64,000 bases of DNA from Leishmania donovani. Taxonomy: Eukaryota; Euglenozoa; Kinetoplastea; Trypanosomatida; Trypanosomatidae. The notes beneath the pieces are model-generated. The model was given only the letters and a program-made list of their open reading frames with translations, had not been told where the DNA came from and searched no databases. The translations under genes were made by a program, and so were the position numbers. Of the stretch, positions 10,467 through 22,425 are shown in pieces; within the stretch, counting starts at the first letter, position 1, and every line of letters begins with the position of its first letter. The stretch spans positions 444,649 through 508,648 of the forward strand of contig NC_018255.1 in assembly GCF_000227135.1 (NCBI RefSeq). Reading direction: 5' to 3'.

Positions 10467-11752
10467 GCGGCGATTCTCGTGTACGTGTACGTGTGTGTGT
10501 GCGTGAGAGAGTGGTTGTGTGCAAGGGACGTGGTCGGCCGTCCATCTCGCCGCTTTTCTTTGCCAAAACACTGCGTATGCCGCAACACAATTGTACAGTA
10601 CCTTCCTTCGCACTCCAAACCTGCGTCGCCGACCGCCCCAGCGCGGCACCCGAACTATCGCCCACCCAGTCACGCGTTTGTAGCCATCTGTGTGTGTGTG
10701 TGTGTGTGCCTGCCCGCACCTGCGCCTCGCTCTGTCGATCTGGGTCGTTCGCAGGCCTCTTTTTGTTTGTCTTAATATTGTATTGTCATGTGTGTGGCCA
10801 TCGTCTCCACCTAGACTTCCTACACCTTCGCTGCGCGTCTGCACAAGACATCTAGCGGCAAAGCTGGATGCGTCGTGCATATGCACAGGAGGGGGTCGGA
10901 GTCACTCAACGGCCTCTCTGAGGTGTCGCTCACGCACGGATCATGTACAGCAGTATCACGTTTTTTTCCGTTGTTTATTATTATGTGCTTGACGCCAGAG
11001 AGGCGTAGGCGGATGGCCGCCCTTGCTCCCAAACTCCAACTGCACAGATGCACATCAGCGGAAAAGGAAGGGAAAGCGGGCGCTCACAGGCCCTCTCCAC
11101 CTCGATCTCACGCAAGCACGCACACGATAGCCCTATATGCATATACATGTATATTCTTCCATCTCTCTGGTGTTGCTCCTAAACAGACGCTGCGGCCCCG
11201 CTTGGTCTGCCTTTCGCTTTTGTATCTCTCTCTGTGTTGGCGTGTATCGGGGGGGGGAGTGCGTGTGTGCGTGTACTCGAGTTGCTATTTCCGATCACGG
11301 CTTTTTGCTATGTTTCTTTTTTGTCTCCTCACCGGATCTTCCCATGTACCGCTGTCTCACGTGGATGCTTATGCTCCCCTCCTTTCCTGTCCCCCCCCCG
11401 CTGGCGCCCGCCCAATCTAGGTGTGACAAGGTGTGAAGAGCAAGTACCTTGGCAGTGCAGAGAACCAGACGCACACGACGTAGTCATACAAACGAAAAAG
11501 CGAAGGATGCGCAGGCCAGTGCCCTTGCATGTCGGCGCTGTGCTTCGCTTGCTGCTCTTTCTAAGGGTGGCGGGTCGTAACAAAGCATGCGCGACAGGGG
11601 CAGTGCTGCCGTCAGAGACACATCTGCCGAGAAGGACTAGAGAGAGCCGAGGAGAGGTCAATGTAAACCGACAAGTATCTGTCGCCATCTGTCTCTTTCC
11701 TCTGTATCTGCCTTTGCTCACTATGTGTGCATGTCTGAGCACATGTGCGTGT

Positions 11753-11775
11753 GGGGTGGGGTGGGGGAGGGGAGG
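11753..11775 (+). other. G-quadruplex motif, sense strand
   Basis: Four G runs of 4, 4, 5 and 4 bases joined by single-base loops (T, T, A) at 11753-11756, 11758-11761, 11763-11767 and 11769-11772, followed by AGG. Single-base loops with G4-5 runs make this a textbook strong quadruplex in DNA, and also in the transcribed RNA because the G strand is the coding strand. Confidence 0.75.
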
Positions 11776-12160
11776 TGCACGAATCCTCAATGTGTGGTGA
11801 GCGCGAGTCCTTAGGGAGGCTAAGGGGGCTGATGCTCACCCACACTTCTTTTTGTTGGGGAAGGGGGCACGCATGTGCCAGACACAAACACGCTGTGAAG
11901 CGGGGCGGATGTAATCGTGTGCGGATCGTCCTCTCCTGGTGTTGGTGAAGGGTGTCGCCGCTGGAAGCTGTGCATCGTGGACCTTCATCCGCCTCCGCCC
12001 CGTTAGAATGTTTGTGGCACCCCCTCCGCCGCGTGACTCTCATGGCTGTCATCCATGCATATGCTACTCCACGCGCTCGAGCTCCCGCTGCTGCAACAGG
12101 CAGACCTGAAGGCAAATCGGGATATTCGGTTTCCCGCCCCAGTTGCCAATGAAAACGTGC

Positions 12161-12195
12161 GGCGGCGGCGGCGGCGGTGGCGGTTGGGGGGGGGG
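12161..12195 (+). repeat. (GGC)n tract followed by G10 run
   Basis: About five GGC units at 12161-12177, a GGTGGCGGTT spacer, then ten G at 12186-12195. Pure low-complexity GC-rich spacer sequence, likely to be length-variable. Confidence 0.8.
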
Positions 12196-12807
12196 TACCA
12201 TCGCCGCCACTTTGATCCCCACCTCCTTTTTTGTCCCGATGTTGACTCTACCAGAGCATCGCTTACGCTGCCCCGCCTTTTCTTTTCTTCGCAGTAAAAC
12301 GGCAACTTCATCTCCTTGCTTTGAACACACCTGTACCTGCAGTTTCTCTCCACGCGCGCCTCTCTCCTTGGCTCCGGCCCGTCATCGACACTCCTGCGGT
12401 ACCACGCGCACGCAAACGTGCAGAGTTCAAGTGTGAAACGCTTCCGCCTCCATTCATGGCGGCAGAGCCCGCACACAACGTTTCTCTCAAAAAGCAAACC
12501 AAAACAAAATAAAACAACGCATCGAAACATTGCAAAAAAAAAGGTAAAAAAAAGACCTCGGCGTCGTCCACTATCGAAAGCCATTGTGGCGCAGCACCTG
12601 TGCGGCTCTCTGCCATTACTACAGCTGGTTTGCTTCTCGTGTGCGAGTTAGCCCTTTTCTCATCCCACTCGTGGACCACCTCTCACAACCCGACATCGAA
12701 CGCGCTGATCAAAGGAGCGCAGCAGGTGCGCTCTAATTCACTTTTTTTTCCGGATTTCGTGTTCGTCCTCGTCCTCCTTGCCGTGTGCTTCGCCGATCTC
12801 CTCTTAC

Positions 12808-12809
12808 AG
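12808..12809 (+). promoter_or_regulatory. Predicted trans-splice acceptor AG for copine gene
   Basis: AG in CTCTTACAG after a T/C-rich stretch (12740-12807), about 50 bases before ATG 12859. Confidence 0.5.
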
Positions 12810-12858
12810 GTACAGCAAAACCTCCATCGCCGTGTGCTCTCCATCCTGCCACAGTACG

Positions 12859-14385
12859 ATGAAATCGATCAGCACGACGGTACAGCTGTACATCAAGTGC
12901 TCGCACTTGTTGGACAAGGATACAACCTCAAAGTCCGATCCGTACGTTACTGTGTTCGACACCACGGATGGCGGCAAAGTCTGCGTGGGACGCACCGAAG
13001 TAATCAAGAATAATCTCAATCCTGAGTTCCATACGTGCATTTCTGTGACCTACTTCTTCGAAATTCGCCAGATCATGCGCGTCGAGGTGTGGGACAGCGA
13101 CAAGGACAAGCCCGATGATCTGCTAGGCGTTGCGGAGTTCGCGTTGGGGCGTCTGCTGTCATCACGTGGCTCCACACTGACGCTCAGCCTCGGCGGCAAG
13201 AGCACCGTGACGCTGACTGCGTCGTATGTCGGGTCGCAGCGCGGCACCATTGGCGTGACTTTCCGCGGCCGCAGCCTAAAGAAGATGGACCTGTTCGGCA
13301 AGTCCGACCCGTACTTCGTTCTGAGCCGCCTTCTGCCCAGCGGCCAGCGGGTCACCGTCTACAAGAGCGAAGTGGTCAAGAACACGCTAAACCCGCAGTG
13401 GAGGCCGACGCGGACGATCGACCTGGTGGAGCTGTGCGGTGGCGACTTTGTCTCCCCGTGCATCCACTTCGAGTGCTTCGACCAAGACCCCGGTGAGGAC
13501 GAGTCGATAGGGAGTTTTGTGATCACTGGTGTGGAGCTGCTGGCTGCGTCTGGGAAGGAATTCGAGCTGGTGGTGGAGAGGAAGGGGAAGCGGAAGTCGC
13601 ACGGGTTTATCGCGGTGACCCGGTGCGACTACGTGAGGAGCTACGACTTTCTCGAGTACTTGCAAGCTGGCATGGCGCTTAACATCGCCTTCTCAATCGA
13701 CTTTACCGGCTCGAACGGACCGCCAAGCGACCCGCGCTCGCTGCACTTCTACAACCCGCACCACCCGAACAGCTACATCCGAGCCATGCTGGCTGTGAGC
13801 ACGGTTGTGCAGGAGTACGACAGCGACCGAATGTTTCCCGTGTACGGGTTCGGCGCGGTGGCGCCCTTCACGAACGGCACGAGCCACTTCTTCCCGCTGA
13901 GCGGCAACCCCTCGAACGCGTACCTGAATGGCATGCAGGCGGTCGTGGACACCTACGCCGGGCTACTGCCCACGCTCCAGTTCAGCGGGCCGACGAACTT
14001 TGCGCCGACGATCCGGACGATCACTGACGGAGCGCGGCGGATGCGCGGCGTGTACACGATCCTGCTGATTCTGACGGACGGCACGATCACCGATATGCAC
14101 GATACGATCGACGCTATTGTTGCCGCTGACGACGCGCCGCTGTCGATTGTGATCATCGGCGTTGGCCGCGCCGACTTCAGCGCGATGGTGCAGCTGGACG
14201 GAGATGGTGGCGTTCTTCGAGATCGCAGCAACCGACCAGCGCGTCGCGACTTGGTGCAGTTTGTGTCGTTCAGTGAGTTTGAGGGGAAGAACCCTGCAAT
14301 GCTTGCAGCCGCGGTGTTGCTGGAGATTCCGAAGCAGGTGGAGATGTGGGGGCGCATCGTGCACGCTACTCCGGGTCACTTCTAA
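12859..14385 (+). CDS. Copine-like protein, two C2 domains plus copine vWA
   Basis: A 508-residue copine, a Ca2+-dependent phospholipid-binding protein expected to move to membranes on calcium signals. C2A (about 5-115) has acidic loop residues in DKDTTSKSDPYV and DSDKDKPDD; C2B (about 130-240) starts with FRGRSLKKMDLFGKSDPYF and has FDQDPGEDES. The copine/von Willebrand A domain (about 255-500) keeps a MIDAS-type motif D281-F-T283-G-S285-N and the family segments NPYxxA-like (NSYIRAML), VYGFGA and ILLILTDG. Length and domain order match animal and plant copines (about 530-570). I use ATG 12859 because the frame upstream to 12778 lies before the likely splice acceptor and starts only with GTG or TTG-like codons. 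Neighbours give no functional link. Confidence 0.93.
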   Translation: MKSISTTVQLYIKCSHLLDKDTTSKSDPYVTVFDTTDGGKVCVGRTEVIKNNLNPEFHTCISVTYFFEIRQIMRVEVWDSDKDKPDDLLGVAEFALGRLLSSRGSTLTLSLGGKSTVTLTASYVGSQRGTIGVTFRGRSLKKMDLFGKSDPYFVLSRLLPSGQRVTVYKSEVVKNTLNPQWRPTRTIDLVELCGGDFVSPCIHFECFDQDPGEDESIGSFVITGVELLAASGKEFELVVERKGKRKSHGFIAVTRCDYVRSYDFLEYLQAGMALNIAFSIDFTGSNGPPSDPRSLHFYNPHHPNSYIRAMLAVSTVVQEYDSDRMFPVYGFGAVAPFTNGTSHFFPLSGNPSNAYLNGMQAVVDTYAGLLPTLQFSGPTNFAPTIRTITDGARRMRGVYTILLILTDGTITDMHDTIDAIVAADDAPLSIVIIGVGRADFSAMVQLDGDGGVLRDRSNRPARRDLVQFVSFSEFEGKNPAMLAAAVLLEIPKQVEMWGRIVHATPGHF

Positions 14386-15690
14386 AACGTTCCGAGTGCA
14401 ACTCCCTCTTTTCGTTTTCCGTGTAGCGCACTTCCCTTTTTTTTTTCGCATATTTGTGTTGCTTCTGTTCAGTGTCTCGATATTGTTTTCCTTGAGTCGC
14501 CTCCTTCTCTTATCACTGCACCTGCTGGGTTTTCTCTCTCTGCGCGCGCGTGCCTGTACCTGCTGCGCGCGTGGCACCTCAGATCTCTGTTCTCTCTACT
14601 TTTTTTTGTAGGTGCACTTGTGCATTGGTGTGCCTGTGTGCCTGCGTGCGTGTTGCGTGCGTGCATGTGCATATATTGGGCTTGTCTTTGTTGCTCATGC
14701 CATCGAAAGCGCGGTAACGACAAAACAGGGTTGGGCTCGCTGGGTCGCGAGGGGCGAATGCCTGCGCTACCGCAGCTTTTCGAGCCCCAATGGGATGCTG
14801 CCTCGGCGCCGGAACGGCGTCGATGTAGTTGTGTGCCGCATGAGGCTCTTTCAGCGTGAACTCCTTCCGACAGATGGCTGGGCGGCCGTGACGCAGAGTC
14901 ACTCTATCGTCACCCATGATGCTGCTCCAACTCTGCGAGCCTTTCACTCTGCCCTTTTTTTTTTGCTTGGTCCTCTTCTCTCCCCTTTTTTTTTGGCTTT
15001 TGTGGGAACGACGACACACGACATCGAACCCGCCCATACATGCACGCACCCGCCACATCCCTGCCCCCTTCTCTCCTTATTCCACACCCACGGACATCGG
15101 CAGGGTATCTAAGGGTCACGCCGCTCTCAAGTCGCTCTCTCTCCTCCTCCACGCCTTTTTTTCATCGAACTTCCTCGCCCATACGCCGCCTGATTCCAAA
15201 CAGAATATCACGTACTGGTCTCCGATCCGTGTGCAAGCGTCTCTCGATCTCGCGCATCGACGCTTCGATTTTTCCCTTTTGTTTTTGGGTTTCTGTGTTG
15301 TTGTTTGAGGGCGTGTCGCGTTGTCCGCTTATACTGTGCTCCATTAAGCGACGCGTGAACACCTTCCCCTCCCCCCTCCTCAAGCCAGGCTACGTACCAC
15401 CAGCACCTGTCTCTGTCTCTCCACCAATTTCGAGACAAGTTGTCTGCCAGGGTCGGATATCTGTTGCTCTTCGGTGTTTGCTCACTCGCTCTCTCTCTCT
15501 GGAGTTCCAAGTCTGGAAGGGATCCGGTGGCATCTTTTCTTTGCCTATTTCCTTTTTGAACTAGCGCGCGTCTGTGTAGCCTCGCCTCCCTCGGCGCCCC
15601 CATCGCTTCGCCGTCGCTTCCCGTTAGCCTTTGCAGTTGCCTTTCTGTGGTTTCTAAAGGACAACATAAAAGGAACGGAAGCAGGAAAAG
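14386..15690. other. Spacer between copine and BiP
   Basis: About 1.3 kb, no supported gene. T8-T10 runs at about 14440, 14600, 14950 and 14985, and a long C/T-rich stretch from about 15340 to 15660 that should direct splicing of the BiP mRNA. Nothing else recognised. Confidence 0.6.
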
Positions 15691-17667
15691 ATGACGCGGA
15701 AAGACAACCTAACACTCATGGCCGTGTGCCTCGTGTCCGCCATGCTGGTGGTGTCGGCTGCGGCTGCCGCTGATGGCAGCGGCAAGGTGGAGTCGCCGTG
15801 CATCGGTGTCGACCTTGGTACGACGTACTCGGTCGCCGGTGTGTGGCAGAAGGGTGAGGTCCACATCGTCACGAACGAGATGGGTAACCGCATCACCCCG
15901 TCTGTGGTCGCCTTCACCGACGCAGAGCGTCTGGTCGGCGATGGCGCGAAGAATCAGCTGCCGCAGAACCCGGAGAACACCATCTACGCCATCAAGCGTC
16001 TCATCGGCCGCAAGTACGCCGACCCCACCGTTCAGAATGACAAGAAGCTGCTCTCGTACCACATTGTGGCGGACAAGACTGGCAAGCCGCTCGTGCAAGT
16101 GACGGTGAAGGGCCAGCAGAAGCGGTTCACGCCAGAGGAGGTGAGCGCCATGGTGCTGCAGAAGATGAAGGAGATCTCTGAGACCTTCCTCGGCGAGAAG
16201 GTGAAGAACGCCGTCGTGACGGTGCCAGCGTACTTTAATGATGCACAGCGTCAGGCAACGAAGGATTCCGGTAAGATCGCCGGCCTTAACGTCGTCCGCA
16301 TCATCAACGAGCCCACAGCGGCCGCCATAGCGTACGGGCTCAACAAGGCTGGCGAGAAGAACATCCTGGTCTTCGACCTCGGTGGCGGCACGTTCGATGT
16401 GTCCCTGCTGACAATCGACGAGGGTTTCTTCGAGGTGGTCGCGACGAACGGTGATACTCACCTCGGTGGTGAGGACTTCGATAACAACATGATGAAGTTT
16501 TTTGTGGACGGCCTCAAGCGCAAGCAGAACGTCGACATCTCGAATGACCAGAAGGCCCTGGCCCGTCTGCGCAAGGCATGCGAGGCTGCGAAGCGTCAGT
16601 TGTCGTCCCACCCGGAGGCGCGCGTAGAGGTGGACAGCCTTGTCGAGGGCTACGACTTCAGCGAGAAGATCACGCGGGCCAAGTTCGAGGAGCTGAACAT
16701 GGCCCTCTTCAAGAACACGCTGGTGCCCGTGCAGAAGGTGCTGGAGGATGCAAAGCTGAAGAAGAGTGACATCGACGAGATCGTCCTAGTCGGCGGCTCG
16801 ACCCGAATTCCGAAGGTGCAGCAGCTCATCAAGGACTTCTTCAGCGGCAAGGAGCCGAACAAGGGCATCAACCCCGACGAGGCCGTCGCGTACGGCGCTG
16901 CGGTGCAGGCGGCCGTGCTGACGGGCGAGAGCGAGGTGGGCGGCAAGGTCGTGCTGGTCGATGTGATTCCCTTGTCTCTGGGCATCGAGACCGTCGGCGG
17001 AGTCATGACGAAGCTGATCGAGCGCAACACGCAGATTCCTACCAAGAAGAGCCAGATCTTCTCCACCTATCAGGACAACCAACCCAGCGTGCTGATCCAG
17101 GTCTTCGAGGGCGAGCGCGGGATGACGAAGGACAATCGCTTGCTTGGCAAGTTCGACCTCTCCGGCATCCCGCCGGCGCCGCGCGGCGTGCCGCAGATCG
17201 AGGTCGCCTTCGATGTGGACGAGAACAGCATCCTGCAGGTGACGGCTAGCGACAAGTCTTCTGGAAAGCGGGAGGAGATCACCATCACAAATGACAAGGG
17301 ACGCCTCAGCGAGGAGGAGATCGAGCGCATGGTGCGCGAGGCTGCCGAGTTCGAGGATGAGGACCGCAAGGTGCGCGAACGTGTCGAAGCGAAGAACTCG
17401 CTAGAGAGCATCGCGTACTCGCTTCGCAACCAGATCAACGACAAGGACAAGCTTGGTGACAAGCTCGCCGCGGACGACAAGAAGGCGATCGAGGAGGCTG
17501 TGAAGGATGCCCTCGACTTTGTCGACGAGAACCCCAATGCAGACCGTGAGGAGTTCGAGGCTGCACGCACGAAGCTGCAGAGTGTGACGAACCCCATCAT
17601 TCAAAAGGTGTACCAGGGCGCCGCCGGCTCTGGTGCCGAAGAGGCGGACGCGATGGATGACTTGTAG
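15691..17667 (+). CDS. BiP: ER luminal Hsp70 chaperone BiP/GRP78
   Basis: ATP-dependent chaperone that binds nascent proteins in the ER lumen. The 658-residue product has a hydrophobic signal peptide (about 8-27, [19 protein letters not shown]), the Hsp70 phosphate-1 motif at G39-VDLGTTYS, the second and third nucleotide-binding signatures ([14 protein letters not shown] and [13 protein letters not shown]), [12 protein letters not shown], the interdomain linker and substrate domain start ([19 protein letters not shown]) and a C-terminal helical lid. It ends in MDDL, the ER-retrieval variant I know from trypanosomatid BiP in place of KDEL. Length matches the family (650-660). The start follows an A-rich leader immediately upstream. 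Only one copy is present in this window. The very long downstream spacer may contain regulatory 3' UTR elements. Confidence 0.98.
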   Translation: MTRKDNLTLMAVCLVSAMLVVSAAAAADGSGKVESPCIGVDLGTTYSVAGVWQKGEVHIVTNEMGNRITPSVVAFTDAERLVGDGAKNQLPQNPENTIYAIKRLIGRKYADPTVQNDKKLLSYHIVADKTGKPLVQVTVKGQQKRFTPEEVSAMVLQKMKEISETFLGEKVKNAVVTVPAYFNDAQRQATKDSGKIAGLNVVRIINEPTAAAIAYGLNKAGEKNILVFDLGGGTFDVSLLTIDEGFFEVVATNGDTHLGGEDFDNNMMKFFVDGLKRKQNVDISNDQKALARLRKACEAAKRQLSSHPEARVEVDSLVEGYDFSEKITRAKFEELNMALFKNTLVPVQKVLEDAKLKKSDIDEIVLVGGSTRIPKVQQLIKDFFSGKEPNKGINPDEAVAYGAAVQAAVLTGESEVGGKVVLVDVIPLSLGIETVGGVMTKLIERNTQIPTKKSQIFSTYQDNQPSVLIQVFEGERGMTKDNRLLGKFDLSGIPPAPRGVPQIEVAFDVDENSILQVTASDKSSGKREEITITNDKGRLSEEEIERMVREAAEFEDEDRKVRERVEAKNSLESIAYSLRNQINDKDKLGDKLAADDKKAIEEAVKDALDFVDENPNADREEFEAARTKLQSVTNPIIQKVYQGAAGSGAEEADAMDDL

Positions 17668-18149
17668 TCGGCCGCGTGAAAGAAAAACAGGAAAGCGGAA
17701 CATACAAGAAGAGCAGAGAGAAGGGGGTGCGACACCGCACGACACCGACGGCACACATACATCATGGCATGCTCAGCTTTCACTCTACACGACAAAACAG
17801 AGGGTGTCTCCAAACGCCGTCTCGGCACCGAGATACGGAGAGGTGAAGCGAAAAGCCCACTCAACGATGGCGGTTCTGTGTTTCTTTGGCAATCGTGTAT
17901 GTGCGCCTTCGCCGCCGTGGTCGAGATGTGAGCTTCTCCACCACATCCCTCTCCTTTTTTTCTTTCACTGTTTTGAGCGTCGCCTCTTTCCTTCTCTGTT
18001 CGCCGCATTATACCATTGCGGTTGGGTGTGCGCGCGCGTGTGCGTTGCGCCGTGAACTTTATGGGGTTCTGTGTGAGCTCGTTTTGTGTGTGTCCTTCTC
18101 GCTTCTGCTCGTCCTCCTACTCGGCATCATCTCGGTCTGGTGAGCATGT

Positions 18150-18177
18150 ACACACACACACACACACGCACACACAC
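18150..18177 (+). repeat. (CA)n microsatellite with one G interruption
   Basis: Alternating C and A over 28 bases with one G near 18168. Lies in the BiP downstream spacer. Confidence 0.9.
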
Positions 18178-20257
18178 GGAGAGAGAGACAGACATCCAAA
18201 GGCACACCCGCTGACCTGGAGAAGCCCACTGTGCCGTCATTGCTTTCCTCGTCTCCCTTCCCTTTCCCTATGCGCTCAGTTTGGTGCCTTGCGCATTGAT
18301 GTGTGTATATGTGTATGTCGGTGCTTGTGCGTGCGTGTGTGTGCGCGTTCTTCCGTCAATGAGAAACGTGTGCGCCCTATCCCCTTTGTTCAGTTTCCGT
18401 CATCCCTCGTGGTACACGTGCCGCCCCCTGTCGCGTGCGCTCGCCTGCTCTCTCTCTGCCTGTCTGTTTTCTTCTGTTGTTGCTTGCTGCCTTCTTTTGT
18501 TTTACCCCACCCTTTTTTTTCTTCGTTTGTTTTTTTTTCGCGCTCAGTGAGTTGCTGCGCGACTCTCTGTGCGTGTGTGCGCCTCTTCTGTGTGCGTGTG
18601 TGTCGTCATCTGAGCTTCTTCGCGCTACGCAGCGTCCTTTTTCGTGCCACTGTCCCCTCCCCCGTCTGCTCTGAATTCTTTCCACGGCGTTTGAGTGAGC
18701 CTGTGAGCATCTCTCACGATGGCACTTTCGAGCGCACTGCACGTGCGCCGTTCCTCCGTCTCTCGCATCCTTTCTTTGCTGTTTTGCTGCTGTTGCTCTC
18801 TCTCTCTCTCTCGATGCACTTCGCCAGATGCCTGACTACGGGCACATTGGTAGGCTGTCAGCTTCCTACCCGTCTACCCCACTTCCTGAAAGTTGCGCGT
18901 GAATTCGTGTGCCCTTTTCGCTTCACTGGACGATCGTGCTCTCTCTCTGAACCACTGGCCGAGGGTGTACGATGCGCGAGCACCATCGTCTGTGTGGCGT
19001 GCGGATGTGGAGGTGGGCGGGGTGGATTGGCGGCTATGCGAGAGAAGGAAAAAAAAAGCAGATGCGATGCAGTGGTGACGGAGGCGGAAGTAGCAGTTAT
19101 GCTGTTCACTGGCGCGATAAATTAGAAAGCGTTTTTCAACCTCACCCTTTGCCTGTGCCTAACTATTCGAGTGAGAGAGAGACACGCCCAGGAGTGCTGG
19201 ATGCTGTCGTTGGTGGACGCTGGTGAAGAGGAGGAACAAGAGAATTGAAGTGCGGGGGCCGAGAAGAAGGGGCAATATTGTCGACACAGCCAGAAAGGTG
19301 ATTGTAAGACACATACACGCAATACTCCCCCAGCCCGCGTTCGGCCCACTCACACACACACACACACAAACACACAGACACACACACAAGCGCAGAGGAG
19401 TGGGTACTCTCGAAAACCGAAGAGACACGTGAAATAGGATGCACCCGGAATCGGCAAAGCCCCCCTTTCCTCCCTTCCTCCCTTCACTCACAGGTTTGCG
19501 ATTGAAAAAGTCATGCGAGTTGCGAGGCAGAAGGAAAAAAGGTGCAGGAGAACGACACGACTGTAAGGAAAACATGGGCTCTAACACGCACAAACACACA
19601 CACATACACATAGAGAGATGGAAAGCGGACGAAGTTCGAGGAAACCAGTCTATCGGACCGATCTCCTCCACGCCCTTTTCTTGCCGTTATCGACACGCAT
19701 GTACGGCGAACCTCTTGCTCTTTCAGTGGCCTGTCAGACGCACGCCGTTTCACTATGTCTCCGAGTCCCTGTGTTGGTGCGTCTCGTTCTCCTGCGTAGC
19801 TGACGTCCCTGTATGCCTTTTTTTTTTTTGTTTAAACGCCCCGTGAAGGCGCGAAAGCAGAACAAGGGTGGACAGGACGCACACGCATGAATATATATAT
19901 GTGCAAACATAGGCGTATATATGTATGGATACACGTCTATATGTTTGTATACATAACCACCAACGAAAATATCAAGAGCCAAAAAAGAGGGAAAAAGAGG
20001 AAAATAAAAGAGCAAAACAAGGGAGAAACAGGAGAGCTCATCTTGTCCGTTGCGGTGTACGTTTACGCATGTCCATGCGCGTATGTATTTACGTGTACGT
20101 GTTTTTTTGTGTGTGATGTCTCTCTCTCTCTTCATTGACTTATGGTTGTTTGTTGGCGCTTCTTCTTGTTTTTTTTTCTTTTTCGTATTTTGAATGGGCG
20201 TCAAAGAGAAAGGGCGGGAAAAAAGGCAAAAAAGGGAAAAAAAGAAATCAAACACCG

Positions 20258-20281
20258 ACACACACACACACACACACACAC
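20258..20281 (+). repeat. (CA)n microsatellite
   Basis: Uninterrupted alternating CA over about 24 bases, the longest perfect CA tract in the window, preceded by an A/G-rich stretch of about 50 bases. Confidence 0.9.
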
Positions 20282-21776
20282 CGAGACGCACACGCACGTA
20301 CCGACACGGACGCGCACACGTATACAACCATACGCAAAAAAAAATGAAGTGAAGGCTGTTCCAGATAATGTGAGGGGGGCAAAGCAACAGAAAGCGCACA
20401 CGCTGAACACATGTACGCCACCAACAACAATACTGATGGGCTTTTTTTTTGGTTTGTCTGTCTGTGTGTGTGTGTGTGTGCGATTCTTGTGCCCTTTCTC
20501 TTTGTTTCTGTCTTTACGGATGTGCTGTCCTCCCCCTTCTTGTTTTTTTTTTTCCTTTCTTTCGCTCTGCCGGGGAGGTTTCCTTTTCTTCACACACTCA
20601 TTCATACGCACACAGGTGCGCATTGATGGATTATCTGTTTGTTTTTTATTTTTTTATTTTGCTGTCAGTTCGTGCTGGTTGCTGTGCAGGCTTGTCTCTT
20701 CGACTGTGCCTATATCTCGCCTGCGTTCTGTTAGGCCGCAAAATCCACACACAAGAGAGTCGAATGCCTTGTGCGCTGTGCAAGAGGCGCTCCGTGGCCA
20801 CATCAGCAGAGAGTAATAGAGAAAGAAAGCATCGCAGCAGCTGTGGCCGGTATCATGCGTCGATGTGAATCATTCAACTGCGTTGTGTACCGTGTGTGTG
20901 TGTGTCTGTGTGCTTTCTTTCTCCGGTTTATTTATTTTTTTTTTGGCATTTCTGTGTCTGTTTCACTTTAAAAGTGCGGCACGCGTTTCTTTCGCTTTTT
21001 TTTCGATTGAGTCCTTGTCACTGTAATTCGTTGTTTTGTCGTTTCTGCGCGGTATTGTGTGTGTGTGTGTGTGTGCCTGCGTCCATGTGCGTTGTTTGTT
21101 TGTCTGTGTGTGTGCGCGCGTTTTTCTTTGGCTGGTCTCCTCGCCCCTTCCTCTCCTTTTCTCTCCTCTCCTGCCCCCCCCCCTCCCCCTTTTCATGGTT
21201 GGATCAGTCTTTCATTCAGCAGCGACGTTGGTTCCACATTCGAAACGCGTCGTGAACAAGTGCACAAGAAGGCAAGGAGACGAAGAAAAGAAGGCGACGT
21301 CGTACCTGTGTGAGTCACGGAGTTCCAGCGCCTTCTACGACGTTAAGCGACGGATACCCAGGAAGGAGGCAGTGCACAACAAAACGAAAGAACTCAGAAC
21401 AAACCCGCCTCTAGGCTGTATCTCTCTTCTTTTTCTTAAGTAACCGTGTGCGCTTCTACTCTCTGTCCCTCTTCAGAAGTAGTGATGGTGATGCTGATGA
21501 AGGTATCGCCTCACGCCGAACCAGTGCAGACGGTAAGGCGCACGCACATCAACATGAGGACAACAAAAATGAACAATGAGCACGCGCGCTTCTTCTTGAC
21601 TTGAACGAAAAAAAAAGAAGTGATAATTGTGGTGATGTCACTGCAGGTGACACAAGCGTATTGACTTGAACGGGGACAACACCTACGGAGCGGGAGCCTG
21701 AGAAGACCGTCAAGGCGTGTGAAGGCACTTCGTTCGAGAGAGAGTGAGCTGTCCGTCGAGCCTCCCCCCCCCTCCC

Positions 21777-22133
21777 ATGTCCCGCGGAACCGCGATCTCT
21801 GGCCTCCTGGTGGCCTCCTTCCTCTTCGAAGGGCGTCTACTTCGCACAGAGCTGAGTGCCTGCCCCGCTTGCCTCCAGCAGCGGCTCTCGCATCTTGCTT
21901 CCTGCGGCGCAGCCGGCAAATGCCCACTGGCCTCCCTCCGCGCCTTTACGCTGGTATCTCTGCCGCTCTCTCCCTTCCTGTGGTGGCCGGGCCTTCTTAT
22001 CGTTGTATCGTCCCCTTTTGCTCGCTCGCTCAATGAATCACACGCACACGGACGCGAAGGAGGAGTGCACAGTCGTTGGCGCTTGCCTAGTGTGCGAGGT
22101 TTGCACCTCATACGCACGCATACATACGCATAG
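21777..22133 (+). CDS. Weak candidate small ORF, 118 aa
   Basis: An ATG-started frame of 118 codons inside the BiP downstream spacer. The first 60 codons have G/C-rich third positions; the predicted N-terminus is hydrophobic (SGLLVASFLF) and a second hydrophobic segment lies at about 66-84 (LVSLPLSPFLWWPGLLIVV). Six cysteines occur in the first 50 residues. The C-terminal 30 codons read through spacer-like sequence. A C9/T-rich tract directly precedes the ATG but no AG lies between tract and ATG. I recognise no family; it may be chance openness. Confidence 0.2.
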   Translation: MSRGTAISGLLVASFLFEGRLLRTELSACPACLQQRLSHLASCGAAGKCPLASLRAFTLVSLPLSPFLWWPGLLIVVSSPFARSLNESHAHGREGGVHSRWRLPSVRGLHLIRTHTYA

Positions 22134-22408
22134 ATACACCCTTGCGAAACAACGAAACACACATTGACGGGCAGTGGCACTGGTAAGTTATCTTCACACA
22201 GGCGCACAAACCACCATCCTCGACGCCCCTTCCATCCCACCTCAAACCTGGCCCCTCGGCCACCTTTTCCGTTCACCACACACACACACACACGGTCATA
22301 TACGCCTGCTTCGCGCTGCTCGTCCACCACCACCTCCTTCTCCTCCGTGCGGGCGAGCTCGAGTCTTCTCCTGCGACACCTCGGGGCTACACAGACTTCT
22401 CTCCATAA

Positions 22409-22425
22409 ATATATATATATATATA
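22409..22425 (+). repeat. (AT)8 tract
   Basis: Alternating A/T over 17 bases about 200 bases before ATG 22631, probably in the leader or spacer. Unusual here because the surroundings are GC-rich. Confidence 0.9.

Larger units (their letters stand above)
10467..12858. other. Spacer between 9786 gene and copine
   Basis: About 2.4 kb with no supported gene. It contains (TG)10 at 10689-10708, a G9 run near 11250, a C9 run near 11391, a strong sense-strand G-quadruplex motif at 11753-11775, (GGC)n at 12161-12177 followed by a G10 run at 12186-12195, and A-rich stretches at 12490-12555. Open frames here lie in low-complexity sequence and lack coding-like composition. Confidence 0.6.

Noticed and set aside
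18016..19125. 369-codon open frame after BiP
   Set aside because: The product is a string of Cys, Val, Ser, Phe and Leu encoded by TG/CT-rich DNA, with no domain and no ATG start; it is spacer read in an open frame.
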